64,000 nucleotides of DNA from Acetitomaculum ruminis DSM 5522 (GCF_900112085.1 NZ_FOJY01000004.1:124001-188000); one strand, 5' to 3'; shown: positions 9,591 through 18,676, numbered from the stretch's first letter. The notes: a model not told the origin generated them from the sequence alone. Translations and numbers: made by a program.

Positions 9591-9752
9591 GTAAAGCGGA
9601 CATTCGGAATCCGCTTCGCTACTTCCTCATGAACGCAGTGGCACTTTGTGCCACCTGTCAGAAGGGGCTTTAACCCCTTCTGACACTAGTAAGCTTATAC
9701 CCCCGCTTAAAGCTTACGCTTTTGAAGCGGGGGATTGCTTACACTGCGTTCA
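9591..9752 (+). repeat. Interspersed two-hairpin repeat, copy A, with nested palindromic insert
   Basis: The left part (9591-9654) carries hairpin 1 (GCGGACATTCGGAATCCGC) and the left side of hairpin 2 (GAACGCAGTGGCAC). The element then breaks after GTGCCAC and resumes as CACTGCGTTCAA at 9742-9752. The intervening 86-87 bp contains two more hairpins, GTCAGAAGGGG/CCCCTTCTGAC and CCCCCGCTT/AAGCGGGGG. The trinucleotide CAC occurs on both sides, as a short target duplication would. The right part overlaps the 3' end of the Hsp70-like gene. Near-identical uninterrupted copies lie at 17.2, 32.6 and 51.6 kb. Confidence 0.9.
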
Positions 9753-11473
9753 ATCTTTAAATCACTGTCTATATACATCTCAAGAACCTGTTCTTTCTCA
9801 TCATGTATAACTATTGTAATTTCTATGGCCTTATTGGAATTTATTTTATATTTAATATCAAAAGGAGTACCACTAGACACCGGATACTTAAATTTCTTTT
9901 CAAAGCTTTTTTGAATTCTCATGGAGGAATCATATTGATCTTGTCCTGTATAAATATTTAATTTTATCCCTGAAGGAGATGTAGTTTTATACTCATTTAA
10001 AATTTCCGATTCAAAAGGCACTTCCGTTTTTCTTGGAATAATTACCTTTGGAAGACCCTGTTGCATATCAAGCATTATGGCTTCTGCCATCATCATATTG
10101 TCTTCCATTTTTCTTTTCTTCTTTCTGTTTTTTTTCGTTTTTATTTCTTTTTTTAAGTCTATTTCTTCTTCAAACTCATTTTCTATATCAAGATTTTTAA
10201 ATCCGTCTTCAATAACATGGCCAACTTCCTTTCTTTCCATTGTATTAAAAAAAGGATAAAGGGAGGCTCCCCTGGCTACGATTTCCATTGGATCTTTTGG
10301 AACAATAATCTCACATCCAAGATATTCCTTAAGTTTATCCTGAACCGTCTTAAGCTGACTCATGCCCCCTGTGGCAAAAACATAGTCTATAGAATTTTTG
10401 TCAATAGCATAATCATCCAAAGTCTTTCTTATTACACCAATGATATTTTTATGCTGTTCCATTTCCTCACATTTTTTATAATTGACATTTTCATCATTGT
10501 AAAAGTCCCTGGTATATTCATCATATTTAGCCTTTGTCATACGAATTCTATATGTTTCCCCCTCAAAAAAAGAAGTTATGACATGTCTTATTTCAAGTTT
10601 TTCCGGATCAATATTTTCATCTGCCAAAGTAGCCGCTTCTATTTTTGCGGAAATTTTTTCCTTTATAACCTCTGCTGCAGAACGAAGCTTTAAGAACAAT
10701 TCCATAATCTCATCCTTACTAAGCTCCCTGTTTACCTTTTTTTCCATAAAATCATTTAAAAGTCCCACTGCAAACCTGTCATCAAAGTCCATTCCACCAA
10801 GTTCCTGATATATCCCGATTCCTATTTCCTTAAAATTTATTTCGTCGTCCCGAATAATAACATCAATTATAGATGTATCGCAGGTTCCACCTCCAAGATC
10901 AAAAACCATTATTCTTTTTTCAGTTGAAAAATCCAAAATATCATCTTCAATGATATTTTCTGAATTATCATACAAATATGCTAAAAGTGCCGCAACAGGT
11001 TCATGTTTTATAGCAATATTTACTTCATCAAAACCTGCAAGTTTAGCTGCTGCTAAAATATCGCTTATCTGTTCGGGACCAAAAGAGGCTGGAACAGTTA
11101 ATACAACCAATTCGTAGTCTACATCCTCTTCTTTATCTATATTTATCTTGCAATGCTTCAAAATCATACCTAAAATATCTTTGGGTTCGTAATCTCTCCC
11201 ACCAATATTCCATTTTTTTACTGTACCTGCAAATTGCTTGGGATTAAAAATAACCCTGTTTTTATAGACAGTTTTATATTTTTTTGCCTCTTTTCCCACT
11301 ACGATGCCCATATTGCCAAAAAAAACCGCAGAAGGAAGCATAGGAAATTTTTCCCAACTGTCGTTAAAGATCTGACCCATTTGTATAACCTTTGTTATCA
11401 ATTTGTCATCACTGTCTGCATATGTATAGGCCACCACCGTATTATTGGTTCCCAAATCGATTCCCAGATACAT
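9707..11473 (-). CDS. Hsp70-like (DnaK-family) ATPase, divergent
   Basis: This 588-aa protein has an Hsp70 actin-like ATPase domain: GIDLGTNNTVVAY at 4-16 (phosphate 1), KHEPVAALLAYL, VFDLGGGTCDTS near 190-200 (phosphate 2) and FATGGMSQLKTVQ near 367 (adenosine). The usual hydrophobic DVLLLDV linker is missing. In its place is a very basic stretch (KKEIKTKKNRKKKRK), then a short beta-rich part and no helical lid, so it is not housekeeping DnaK. The last 13 residues (RSVSNPPLQKRKL) and the stop are encoded inside the nested repeat. AGGAGG precedes the ATG. It is the first gene of the operon with the helical protein, beta-CASP hydrolase and tail-anchored protein. Confidence 0.88.
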   Translation of the reverse strand: MYLGIDLGTNNTVVAYTYADSDDKLITKVIQMGQIFNDSWEKFPMLPSAVFFGNMGIVVGKEAKKYKTVYKNRVIFNPKQFAGTVKKWNIGGRDYEPKDILGMILKHCKINIDKEEDVDYELVVLTVPASFGPEQISDILAAAKLAGFDEVNIAIKHEPVAALLAYLYDNSENIIEDDILDFSTEKRIMVFDLGGGTCDTSIIDVIIRDDEINFKEIGIGIYQELGGMDFDDRFAVGLLNDFMEKKVNRELSKDEIMELFLKLRSAAEVIKEKISAKIEAATLADENIDPEKLEIRHVITSFFEGETYRIRMTKAKYDEYTRDFYNDENVNYKKCEEMEQHKNIIGVIRKTLDDYAIDKNSIDYVFATGGMSQLKTVQDKLKEYLGCEIIVPKDPMEIVARGASLYPFFNTMERKEVGHVIEDGFKNLDIENEFEEEIDLKKEIKTKKNRKKKRKMEDNMMMAEAIMLDMQQGLPKVIIPRKTEVPFESEILNEYKTTSPSGIKLNIYTGQDQYDSSMRIQKSFEKKFKYPVSSGTPFDIKYKINSNKAIEITIVIHDEKEQVLEMYIDSDLKIERSVSNPPLQKRKL

Positions 11474-11576
11474 TTGACTCCTCCTTGCAATATTTACTCT
11501 TACTAAATATCCTATTGTATTTATCGTTTTTATTTGTTATCCGTTAATGATTTTTTTAGATTTTTTCCAAAAGAAA

Positions 11577-11617
11577 AAAGCCCTTGTAAATGAGGTGACC
11601 CCCAAAACAAAGGCTTT
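11577..11617 (-). terminator. Terminator of the GT2-GH3 operon
   Basis: AAAGCCCTTGT pairs with ACAAAGGCTTT (10 of 11). On the minus strand the stem is followed by TTTTTTCTTTT. It begins at the GH3 stop codon. Confidence 0.85.
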
Positions 11618-14114
11618 ATTTTCTCTTTTTAAGAAGACGCTCTACTTTTTTATTTTTCTTGTGATTTTTCAAATGCTCTTTAATTAGTCTGAAACTACCC
11701 TTAAATAAATTTCCATTTACTACTTCCAAAATGGCATGAGCCATGTTCATGTCAATTGCTCCACCGGACATTTTGGCCATTGCCCTAAAGGGCATATTAT
11801 AAATAAATAATGTATTTAAGTCAGGATTATTATTTCTTTGTGCCTTAATCATTTTGTTTACCAGAAATCTGTGAAACATTCTTGCATATACGCTTTGTGC
11901 TTTATCCATTTGACTAAGGGCATCATTGATATCCAGTTTTCTTCTGTGCTTTTTATGATTATGCTTTTTATTTATAACAATTCCTTTGCCATTTTCCCTT
12001 GTCATAAGGGCATTAAAGCTTTTATCGCTGATTTTTTTAATATGAGCTTTGTAATAAGGCAAAAGAGTCGGATTTTTTTCAGGAAATGTCTGACTTGTTC
12101 CCTTTACATAATACAAAGCAGAAAGTCTTATATCCTCTACACTGGCTCCAATGTAAAACTGGTAATAGCCTTCTTCTATTTCCCAGGAAGAAGTAGCACT
12201 GTTCCAGTATCTAAAAGCTTTATCATCAAGCTTTATAGTAACTGTTTTTGACTGACCTGCTTCTAAAAACACCTTGGAAAAACCTTTTAACTCCTTTAAT
12301 GGTCTGAAAATTTCTGAATCAGAAAGTCCTATATAAAGCTGGGAAATTTCCGCTCCTGAATATTTTCCCGTATTTGTAAGTGTAAAGCTTACTTTATCAT
12401 GACTTATTTTAAGGTTTGAATATTCAAATTCTGTATAGGAAAGGCCAAATCCGAAGGGAAATAACAGGTCTTTTTTTGCCCTGTCATAATATCTGTAACC
12501 CACAAATATGCTCTCTTTATATTCACAATCTCTTCCTTTGGCATGCCAATAGGAGGCTGCCGGAGAATCACAATATCTTTTGGCATAACTTTCGTTTAAT
12601 TTCCCTGAAGGATTTATCTGACCGCACAAAACCTTAAGAATGGCTTTTGCACTGTTTTGTCCACCCAGATAGGTATGAATAAGCCCCTGACATTTATCAA
12701 GCCAGGGCATTTTTACAGCTGAACCGGCACTTAGTATGCCAACTACAGGCTTATTAGTCATAAAAAGTTTATTTAAAAGAGAAATCTGGTTTTCAGGAAT
12801 TCCTAAGGTTTTCCTGTCCATTCCCTCTATTTCACTGGATTCATCAAGCCCGAAAAAATACAGCAATACATCAGATTTTTCTGCCAGCTTTAAAGCCTCA
12901 TTTTCATTATTAACATCCACAAGACTGCATCTTTGATATCCCCTTTTTATTCCGGTACATTCAGGAAAATAATTGTAAACCACATCTTTTATGCTTTCTA
13001 GCTTTGTAGCATTTACCTTAGAAGATCCTGCCCCCTGATAACGAGGTAAAATTGCAAAATCTCCTATTACTGCAACTTTTGTCTCTTTTTTTAGAGGCAA
13101 TATATTATCCTTGTTTTTTAACAGGACAATGCTTTCTTCTAAGACCTTTCCGGCAAGTTCATTGTGGGAGTTTATAAGCTCTTTTGAAAGCTTGGGACTT
13201 GTTGATTTTTCCTCTTTATTTTTAAAATCTGTAAGATGATAAATGGCATGTAATAATTCTTCAACTCTTTCATCTATCTCTTCTTCAATAATTTTTCCGA
13301 TTTTAAGTCCTTCTAACAAAGCTCTTGCCGAATCAAAACCGGGACATGGCATTTCTACTGTAGAACCTGCTTTTACCCCTGAAATATGGTCATTTGAACC
13401 GCCCCAGTCAGTTACAACCATACCCTTGTATTTCCATTCTCCCCTTAAAATATCTCTTAATAAATGGGCATTTTCATTGGCATAGACACCGTTCACCTCG
13501 TTATAACTGGTCATTATGCAATGGGCATTTCCTTCTTTAATTGCAATTTCAAAGGCTGTTAAATAAATTTCTCTTAAGGCTCTTTCATCCACCACGGAAT
13601 TTTTTGCCATTCTCTGATTTTCCTGATTATTTACGGCAAAATGTTTTGGACAGGCAAATACCTTTTGGGATTGTACTCCCCTTACAAAAGCTGCTGCCAT
13701 TTTACCCGAAAGGTAAGGATCTTCTGAAAAATATTCAAAATTTCTACCACAAAGAGGGCTTCTTTTTATGTTAAGTCCCGGAGCCAATAAAACATTTACT
13801 CCTAAAGCCTTAGCCTCTTGGCCCAAGGCCTTTCCAACTTCGAAAGACAATTCGGTATTCCAACTATTTGCCAATGTTGCCAAAGTAGGAAAGCAGGTAG
13901 ATGGAAGAGAATCATTAAGTCCTAAATGATCTCCTTTTCCTGCCTGCTTTCTTACTCCGTTTGGTCCGTCACTAAAGGTGATGGATGGTATATTTAATGC
14001 GGGTATCTCATGGGTTTCCCAGGAGTTTTTCCCACTAAGAATGACCGCTTTTTCCAAAACGGTCATCCTCTTTATTATTTTTTTTATTTTTTTATTTAAA
14101 TTACTCTCGGTCAT
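11616..14114 (-). CDS. Glycoside hydrolase family 3, beta-glucosidase-like
   Basis: An 832-aa cytoplasmic protein with no signal peptide. The N-terminal GH3 barrel includes FSDGPNGVR, KHFAVNNQE and the nucleophile motif VVTDWGGSND with Asp near residue 237. A GH3 C-terminal domain follows (LLKNKDNILPLKK, GSSKVNA), then an Fn3-like domain (FPFGFGLSYTEF). A basic C-terminal extension of about 110 residues (NPDLNTLFIYNMPFRAM region) goes beyond the catalytic enzyme and resembles tails of other Clostridia GH3 proteins. It starts 3 nt after the glycosyltransferase stop with AGGTG as RBS, so the two are co-translated. It likely cleaves beta-glucosides or glucan oligomers; exact specificity is unknown. 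Confidence 0.92.
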   Translation of the reverse strand: MTESNLNKKIKKIIKRMTVLEKAVILSGKNSWETHEIPALNIPSITFSDGPNGVRKQAGKGDHLGLNDSLPSTCFPTLATLANSWNTELSFEVGKALGQEAKALGVNVLLAPGLNIKRSPLCGRNFEYFSEDPYLSGKMAAAFVRGVQSQKVFACPKHFAVNNQENQRMAKNSVVDERALREIYLTAFEIAIKEGNAHCIMTSYNEVNGVYANENAHLLRDILRGEWKYKGMVVTDWGGSNDHISGVKAGSTVEMPCPGFDSARALLEGLKIGKIIEEEIDERVEELLHAIYHLTDFKNKEEKSTSPKLSKELINSHNELAGKVLEESIVLLKNKDNILPLKKETKVAVIGDFAILPRYQGAGSSKVNATKLESIKDVVYNYFPECTGIKRGYQRCSLVDVNNENEALKLAEKSDVLLYFFGLDESSEIEGMDRKTLGIPENQISLLNKLFMTNKPVVGILSAGSAVKMPWLDKCQGLIHTYLGGQNSAKAILKVLCGQINPSGKLNESYAKRYCDSPAASYWHAKGRDCEYKESIFVGYRYYDRAKKDLLFPFGFGLSYTEFEYSNLKISHDKVSFTLTNTGKYSGAEISQLYIGLSDSEIFRPLKELKGFSKVFLEAGQSKTVTIKLDDKAFRYWNSATSSWEIEEGYYQFYIGASVEDIRLSALYYVKGTSQTFPEKNPTLLPYYKAHIKKISDKSFNALMTRENGKGIVINKKHNHKKHRRKLDINDALSQMDKAQSVYARMFHRFLVNKMIKAQRNNNPDLNTLFIYNMPFRAMAKMSGGAIDMNMAHAILEVVNGNLFKGSFRLIKEHLKNHKKNKKVERLLKKRK

Positions 14115-14117
14115 TTC

Positions 14118-15353
14118 TTACACCTGCGCTCTGTCTAATGATTTATGCTCAATCTTAACCCATGTTGTGCTTGGTTTAAAGCATGTCTTTATTGAACAAA
14201 TCATATAGGCAAATGTAAATAAAGGAAATGTAAGTAATGCAAAAAACATTCCTTCACTTTCAATTTTATTGTACCTTGCAGCTCCATAAACTGCTATATA
14301 CATTGTCATAAGCCCTACAACACCAAGAATGACTGCCGGAAGACATGCATAAAGCGGAAGCTTCCAAAGAATTATGAGCATGTTTAATGCTGTTATAATA
14401 GCCGATAGCCATGAGCATGGACCCATTAATAAAAACATCAAACTGTCAAGTTTTTGTAAAAATCTTTCGTTTTTACTTCTAATTATGCTGTAAAAATACT
14501 TATTCAAAATCTGATAGCTTCCTGTTGTCCAACGGGAAAGCTGATTCATCATTACTTTTAACTCTGAAGGCTGTTCATCAAAACATATAGCGGAGATGCA
14601 AAATGCAACTCTTCTTCCTTTGATGCAGTTTTGGATGCTGTATTCCACATCCTCTGTAATAGTTGAAGTATCCCAGCCCTCTTTTTCTATCAAATCTCTT
14701 TTTACCACAAATCCTGTTCCTGTAAGGAAAGCCGAAAGATTAAGTTTTTCTCTGGCATAGGAAAAATATGTTGTATATGAAGCCCAATATAATGTATACC
14801 ATTTTGTAACATAGGTATTGTATGGTCTTCCTCCTAAACGGTTACCTTGGATAATATCATTACCCTGGTTCATTTTCTTGCTCATTTCCGTAAGGAAATC
14901 TGCCTTGGCTACATTATCGGCATCAAAAAATACAAAAGCATCACAACTGTCTTTTTCTGTCATTTTTAATATCCTTGGAAGTCCCCAGGATAAAACAACA
15001 CCTTTTCCTGTTGTAGGCCCTTCATTTCTTTCCATTACGGTTACAAAAGGATAGCTTCCTGCTATTTCAGCAGTCTTATCAGTACAATGATCACATATAA
15101 CATATACATGATATTTATCTTTATCATAATCCAGGTCACCTAAACTTGAAAGCAAACTTCCAATAGCTTTTTCTTCATTATGTGCACAGACTATAATTGC
15201 AAAACGGTTTTTGTAATCTGAAAAAGCTTTGACCAGGGCTTTTCTTTTTATTAAGCCAAAGACCAATATAAAAGCAAGCCATCCCATAACTAGCATTGGC
15301 GCAATTTCTAATATTGTCCAAACGACATCCACGAATAACTCAAATTTTTGCAT
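14118..15353 (-). CDS. Membrane glycosyltransferase family 2 (processive-type)
   Basis: The 411-aa start is placed at ATG 15353 with GAGGAG 6 nt upstream; the longer frame extends into the leader. One N-terminal membrane helix is followed by a GT-A domain: IIVCAHNEE, FFDADN near 143, TEDVE and QLSRW near 273. QxxRW is the signature of processive polysaccharide synthases such as cellulose, hyaluronan and chitin synthases. Three to four membrane helices follow. The gene is coupled to the GH3 gene and lies next to a diguanylate cyclase transcribed the same way. No PilZ domain is present. The product polymer is unknown. Confidence 0.85.
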   Translation of the reverse strand: MQKFELFVDVVWTILEIAPMLVMGWLAFILVFGLIKRKALVKAFSDYKNRFAIIVCAHNEEKAIGSLLSSLGDLDYDKDKYHVYVICDHCTDKTAEIAGSYPFVTVMERNEGPTTGKGVVLSWGLPRILKMTEKDSCDAFVFFDADNVAKADFLTEMSKKMNQGNDIIQGNRLGGRPYNTYVTKWYTLYWASYTTYFSYAREKLNLSAFLTGTGFVVKRDLIEKEGWDTSTITEDVEYSIQNCIKGRRVAFCISAICFDEQPSELKVMMNQLSRWTTGSYQILNKYFYSIIRSKNERFLQKLDSLMFLLMGPCSWLSAIITALNMLIILWKLPLYACLPAVILGVVGLMTMYIAVYGAARYNKIESEGMFFALLTFPLFTFAYMICSIKTCFKPSTTWVKIEHKSLDRAQV

Positions 15354-15752
15354 AATTGTCTCCTCAATCTTATATGTACCTATTTTTTTTAATGTCAATT
15401 TAATCCCCGAATCTAAAATCGGCTTTTTTAAGCCAGACAAGAACTGTCTTCATTTCTTACCATTATCAGATAAAAAAATTAACATTATACAATATATTTC
15501 TTAAATTTTTCTTAGAATACCGGTTTAATTTATTTGCTTAGTTCATTATACTTAGAAAACCTGTAATTCCGATAAACATTTTATTAAATGAATGTAAACT
15601 TTAAGGGGTCGTTTAATTTTTACATATTTTTGATTAAATTGCAAAGGATATATGCAAATTTCTCGTAAAAAACCATATTTTTTTTGTTTTTCTACATTTT
15701 TACCAATGACATCTCTTAGAATATTGGGTTAAAAAGAAAAATATGAACAAAA
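15354..15752 (-). promoter_or_regulatory. Leader and promoter region of the glycosyltransferase operon
   Basis: A -10 like box (TATAAT on the minus strand, 15550-15545) lies about 190 nt before the start codon, with a poor -35. The leader has short self-complementary stretches (GGCTTAAAAAAGCC at about 15421-15434). I looked for a c-di-GMP aptamer because of the neighbouring cyclase and did not find the conserved core. Confidence 0.35.
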
Positions 15753-15768
15753 CCGCCCCTAAGGGCGG
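15753..15768 (-). terminator. Terminator of the diguanylate cyclase gene
   Basis: The stem CCGCCC/GGGCGG with a 4-nt loop (CTAA) is followed on the minus strand by GTTTTGTTCATATTTTTC. Confidence 0.85.
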
Positions 15769-15793
15769 CATATTATTTTAGATAGTTAAAGCT

Positions 15794-17059
15794 TTATGTA
15801 TTAAATTTTAATTCCTTGGATTTAAGAATTATTTTTTTCCCGGCGTTGCTATCCTTCATTGCATGATATTTTCTCTTGTTTTTATAAAGCTCATTATCAG
15901 CTGCATTTATTAAATCATTTTTTTGCATCCAACTTTCGTAGGCGTAAAAACCATAGGATAAGGATACATTTAATTTCGATTCATCACTATATTTTATATT
16001 GCCCATTCTTTCATTTAATTTTTTCAAAAGAGCTTTTATTTCCTCTTCCCCTTCACATAGTAAAATTATAGAAAATTCATCTCCACCAAACCTGTAAATA
16101 TAGCTTTTATTATCCCTGTTTTTACCAAGAGTTTTTTTCATTTCTTCAGCTATATTGCTTAAAACTTCATCTCCTGCATCATGACCATATTTATCATTTA
16201 TTTCTTTAAAGTCATTTATATCTATCATAATCAGATATATTTTATTTTTTTCATAAGCTTTATAATTGGCAATCAACCTATCCAGATTAAAATTAAACTC
16301 TCTCCTGTTCATAAGTTTTGTAAGAGGGTCCAAAGAAACCTGAAATTCCACTTCATGGAAATAGTAAAGGAAAAATCCCACTGCTAATACAATTACATAT
16401 ATGGGAACCGGGTCAAAATCCACATTTTTTATACTGGCGATGCAAATACTGCTGGATAATATCAATATTGACAAAGTATTTTTGCTATCTGCTTTCCCGG
16501 TACTTATTTTGGCTTTCAAATAATTAGACAACCTGATTAAAGCATTCACTACCACTATTCCGTAGGGCAAAATATTTCCTAAAAAATAATACTGTGCCCT
16601 CCTGTAATCCAGCAAACCATCTACTTCCACTACTGTATATAAAAATCTGTATTTAAGATTTAAAATATGCAAAAGAATAGTAAATCCAAAGGGTAAAAAC
16701 AAGAGGAATTTTTCTTTCTTTTTGTATATTTTTCCACAGGAATAGTCAAAATATAAAACCAGATTATAATAAATCATTACATCAAAAATAAAATAAAAGG
16801 CATTAATCAGCATCTGCATATCTTCTGTCATGTCTTTTACACCAAGGTCAAAACATTTCCATACCATATTATCAATCATTAAAAGAATACTGAATACGCA
16901 CACCCTTACAGCATATACTCTGGCTATGGTATAAACCGAAGAACATTGCTCCTTGTATGCCACAAAGAAAAGTAATGCTATGCACAACAAACCTATGGTG
17001 GTATATATTTTTAACATATCCATCGTCAAAGAATTGACTGATTCCTGTAACAATATCAT
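15794..17059 (-). CDS. Membrane diguanylate cyclase (GGDEF)
   Basis: The protein has 421 aa. Residues 1-235 hold about seven hydrophobic helices forming a membrane sensor. A GGDEF domain follows: DPLTKLMNRREF, MIDINDFKEINDKYGHDAGDE and RFGGDEFS. The GGDEF catalytic motif is intact. The RxxD inhibitory site expected five residues upstream is absent (the stretch is SYIYRF), so product inhibition may be missing. AGGAGGG precedes the ATG. Two palindromes lie just upstream. The neighbouring processive glycosyltransferase could be a c-di-GMP-linked output, by analogy with cellulose systems; this is inference. Confidence 0.9.
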   Translation of the reverse strand: MILLQESVNSLTMDMLKIYTTIGLLCIALLFFVAYKEQCSSVYTIARVYAVRVCVFSILLMIDNMVWKCFDLGVKDMTEDMQMLINAFYFIFDVMIYYNLVLYFDYSCGKIYKKKEKFLLFLPFGFTILLHILNLKYRFLYTVVEVDGLLDYRRAQYYFLGNILPYGIVVVNALIRLSNYLKAKISTGKADSKNTLSILILSSSICIASIKNVDFDPVPIYVIVLAVGFFLYYFHEVEFQVSLDPLTKLMNRREFNFNLDRLIANYKAYEKNKIYLIMIDINDFKEINDKYGHDAGDEVLSNIAEEMKKTLGKNRDNKSYIYRFGGDEFSIILLCEGEEEIKALLKKLNERMGNIKYSDESKLNVSLSYGFYAYESWMQKNDLINAADNELYKNKRKYHAMKDSNAGKKIILKSKELKFNT

Positions 17060-17080
17060 ATTTATGTCCCTCCTTTATTA

Positions 17081-17112
17081 AGGATATGATATCCTATATG
17101 GGAAATATTTCC
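17081..17112 (-). promoter_or_regulatory. Paired palindromes upstream of the cyclase gene
   Basis: A perfect 7-1-7 palindrome (AGGATATGATATCCT, 17081-17095) is followed 5 bp later by GGAAATATTTCC (17101-17112), directly upstream of the cyclase RBS. They look like operator sites. No regulator was identified. Confidence 0.4.
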
Positions 17113-17223
17113 TATACCTTTCTATCGTCACTTTAAAAATAAATATTATATAGCATTTTAAAGGCATCTTTAAATAAGTCAGTCTATTATTTTTTTCTTT
17201 AGATTTTTTATAATAAAAAAAGA

Positions 17224-17296
17224 GTAAAGCGGACACTCAGAATCCGCTTCGCTACTTCCTCATGAACGCAGTGGCACAAAGTGCCACTGCGTTCAA
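17224..17296 (+). repeat. Interspersed two-hairpin repeat, copy B
   Basis: Same order as the other copies: a GCGGA/TCCGC hairpin, the linker TTCGCTACTTCCTCAT, then the long palindrome GAACGCAGTGGCAC...GTGCCACTGCGTTC. The loop reads AAA instead of TTT, and hairpin 1 differs at a few positions (CACTCAGAA in place of CATTCGGAA). It lies between the cyclase gene and the third lipoprotein gene. Confidence 0.9.
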
Positions 17297-17355
17297 ATGC
17301 CCATTTTTAATGGTATCTGAATCTCTTTTTTCATAAGTTTATTTTATATATATAT

Positions 17356-18009
17356 CTATCTGACTTTACATCCGCCCCATTCAACTAATGTAAAGCCTTT
17401 TCTTTGGGGACAATTTTCTTCTTTTGGTTTTTTAATCTCTACAAATGTGTCGCTATCATACCATGCCATAAAAACCCTAATTTGGCTATCTGTTTCAGGT
17501 GTGGTTTTTAATTTGGCATTATCGGTATAAGCCTCTTTTTGGAAGGAAATTACATTATATTTGTTATCCTTCATTTTTGAAAGCCAGTAAACTATAAATT
17601 CATTGGCTTCTTTTCTGTTTAGACCAAGTTTTTTTAGTTCTTTTTCCAAAAAATCTTTTGTGTCTTTTCCTTTTATGCAATATCCCTTTGAAAAATCATA
17701 TTCTATATCAGATTCTCCCTCCCAGAAAAGATAATTATAGGTTTCTCCACTAGCATCTTTTAAGCTTCCATCTGGATAAGCTCTTACTTTCCAGGTATTA
17801 TCCTGACTAAATTCCGGATAAAGACAGGTGAATTTTCCTATATAATCAAGGCTTACAGACACATCCATCTCCTCTTTTGGATAGAGATAAATTACAGGCT
17901 TTGCCACTTCCTCCTGTTCATTAGGGTCTATAAAAAATCTACATGCCGTTAAAAGGTTTGCTTCAATTACAATCATTAAAATTACTAAAATAAGTTTTCT
18001 TTTTTTCAT
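17356..18009 (-). CDS. KPVIYLYP-family lipoprotein, paralogue 3
   Basis: A 217-aa protein with a lipoprotein signal (lipobox LTAC, Cys near residue 23). The mature part starts with KPVIYLYPKEE and carries NYLFWEG, FSKGYCIKG, NEFIVYWL and FTLVEWGGC. This KPVIYLYP domain is widespread in bacteria and some eukaryotes but has no known function to my knowledge. From about residue 40 on it is almost identical to its neighbour at 18029-18676, so the duplication is recent. AGAGG lies 7 nt before the ATG, 19 nt after the previous stop. It is the last gene of the tandem trio. Confidence 0.8.
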   Translation of the reverse strand: MKKRKLILVILMIVIEANLLTACRFFIDPNEQEEVAKPVIYLYPKEEMDVSVSLDYIGKFTCLYPEFSQDNTWKVRAYPDGSLKDASGETYNYLFWEGESDIEYDFSKGYCIKGKDTKDFLEKELKKLGLNRKEANEFIVYWLSKMKDNKYNVISFQKEAYTDNAKLKTTPETDSQIRVFMAWYDSDTFVEIKKPKEENCPQRKGFTLVEWGGCKVR

Positions 18010-18028
18010 TTATTAACCTCTTTATTAA

Positions 18029-18676
18029 TTATTTAACTTTACATCCGCCCCATTCAACTAATGTAAAGCCTTTTCTTTGGGGACAATTTTCTTCTTTTGG
18101 CTTTTTAATCTCTACAAATGTGTCGCTATCATACCAAGCCATAAAAACCCTGATTTGACTGTCTGTTTCAGGTGTAGTTTTTAATTTGGCATTATCGGTA
18201 TAGGCTTCTTTTTGGAAGGAAATTACATTATATTTGTTGTCCTTCATTTTTGGAAGCCAGAATACTATAAATTCATTGGCTTCTTTTCTGTTTAAACCAA
18301 GTTTTTTTAGTTCGTCTTCCAAAAAATCTTTTGTATCTTCTCCTTTTATGCAATATCCCCTTGAAAAATCATATTCTATATCAGATTCTCCCTCCCAGAA
18401 AAGATAATTATAGGTTTCTCCACTAGCATCTTTTAAGCTTCCATCTGGATAAGCTCTTACTTTCCAGGTATTATCCTGACTAAATTCCGGATAAAGGCAG
18501 GTAAAATCTCCTGCATAATCAAGACTTACCGATACATCAGTTTCCTCTTTTGGATAAAGATAAATAACAGGCTTATATTCCTTTTCTTCTTTTATTTTAG
18601 TTTCTTGACAAGCCGTTAAAGAAAACATCATAAAAATCATAATTAAAAATAATGTAATAAAAATTTTTTTCTTCAT
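18029..18676 (-). CDS. KPVIYLYP-family lipoprotein, paralogue 2
   Basis: The 215-aa start is moved to the ATG at 18676, preceded by AAAGGGTG; the longer frame overlaps the upstream gene. The signal peptide has lipobox LTAC. The mature domain has the same landmarks as paralogue 3: KPVIYLYPKEETDVS, NYLFWEG, FSRGYCIKG, FIVFWLPKM and FTLVEWGGC. The signal peptides of the two differ far more than the mature parts, which suggests either selection on the domain or gene conversion between the copies. Confidence 0.8.
   Translation of the reverse strand: MKKKIFITLFLIMIFMMFSLTACQETKIKEEKEYKPVIYLYPKEETDVSVSLDYAGDFTCLYPEFSQDNTWKVRAYPDGSLKDASGETYNYLFWEGESDIEYDFSRGYCIKGEDTKDFLEDELKKLGLNRKEANEFIVFWLPKMKDNKYNVISFQKEAYTDNAKLKTTPETDSQIRVFMAWYDSDTFVEIKKPKEENCPQRKGFTLVEWGGCKVK

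Noticed and set aside
9386-9673. 95-codon plus-strand ORF across the 5' end of the helical protein gene and the repeat
   Set aside because: It is antisense to a well-supported gene and its end lies in the palindromic repeat; no RBS.
12404-12586. 60-codon minus-strand ORF inside the GH3 gene
   Set aside because: Out-of-frame shadow of a strongly supported enzyme gene.
15354-15752. c-di-GMP riboswitch in the glycosyltransferase leader
   Set aside because: Expected from context but the conserved aptamer core is absent.
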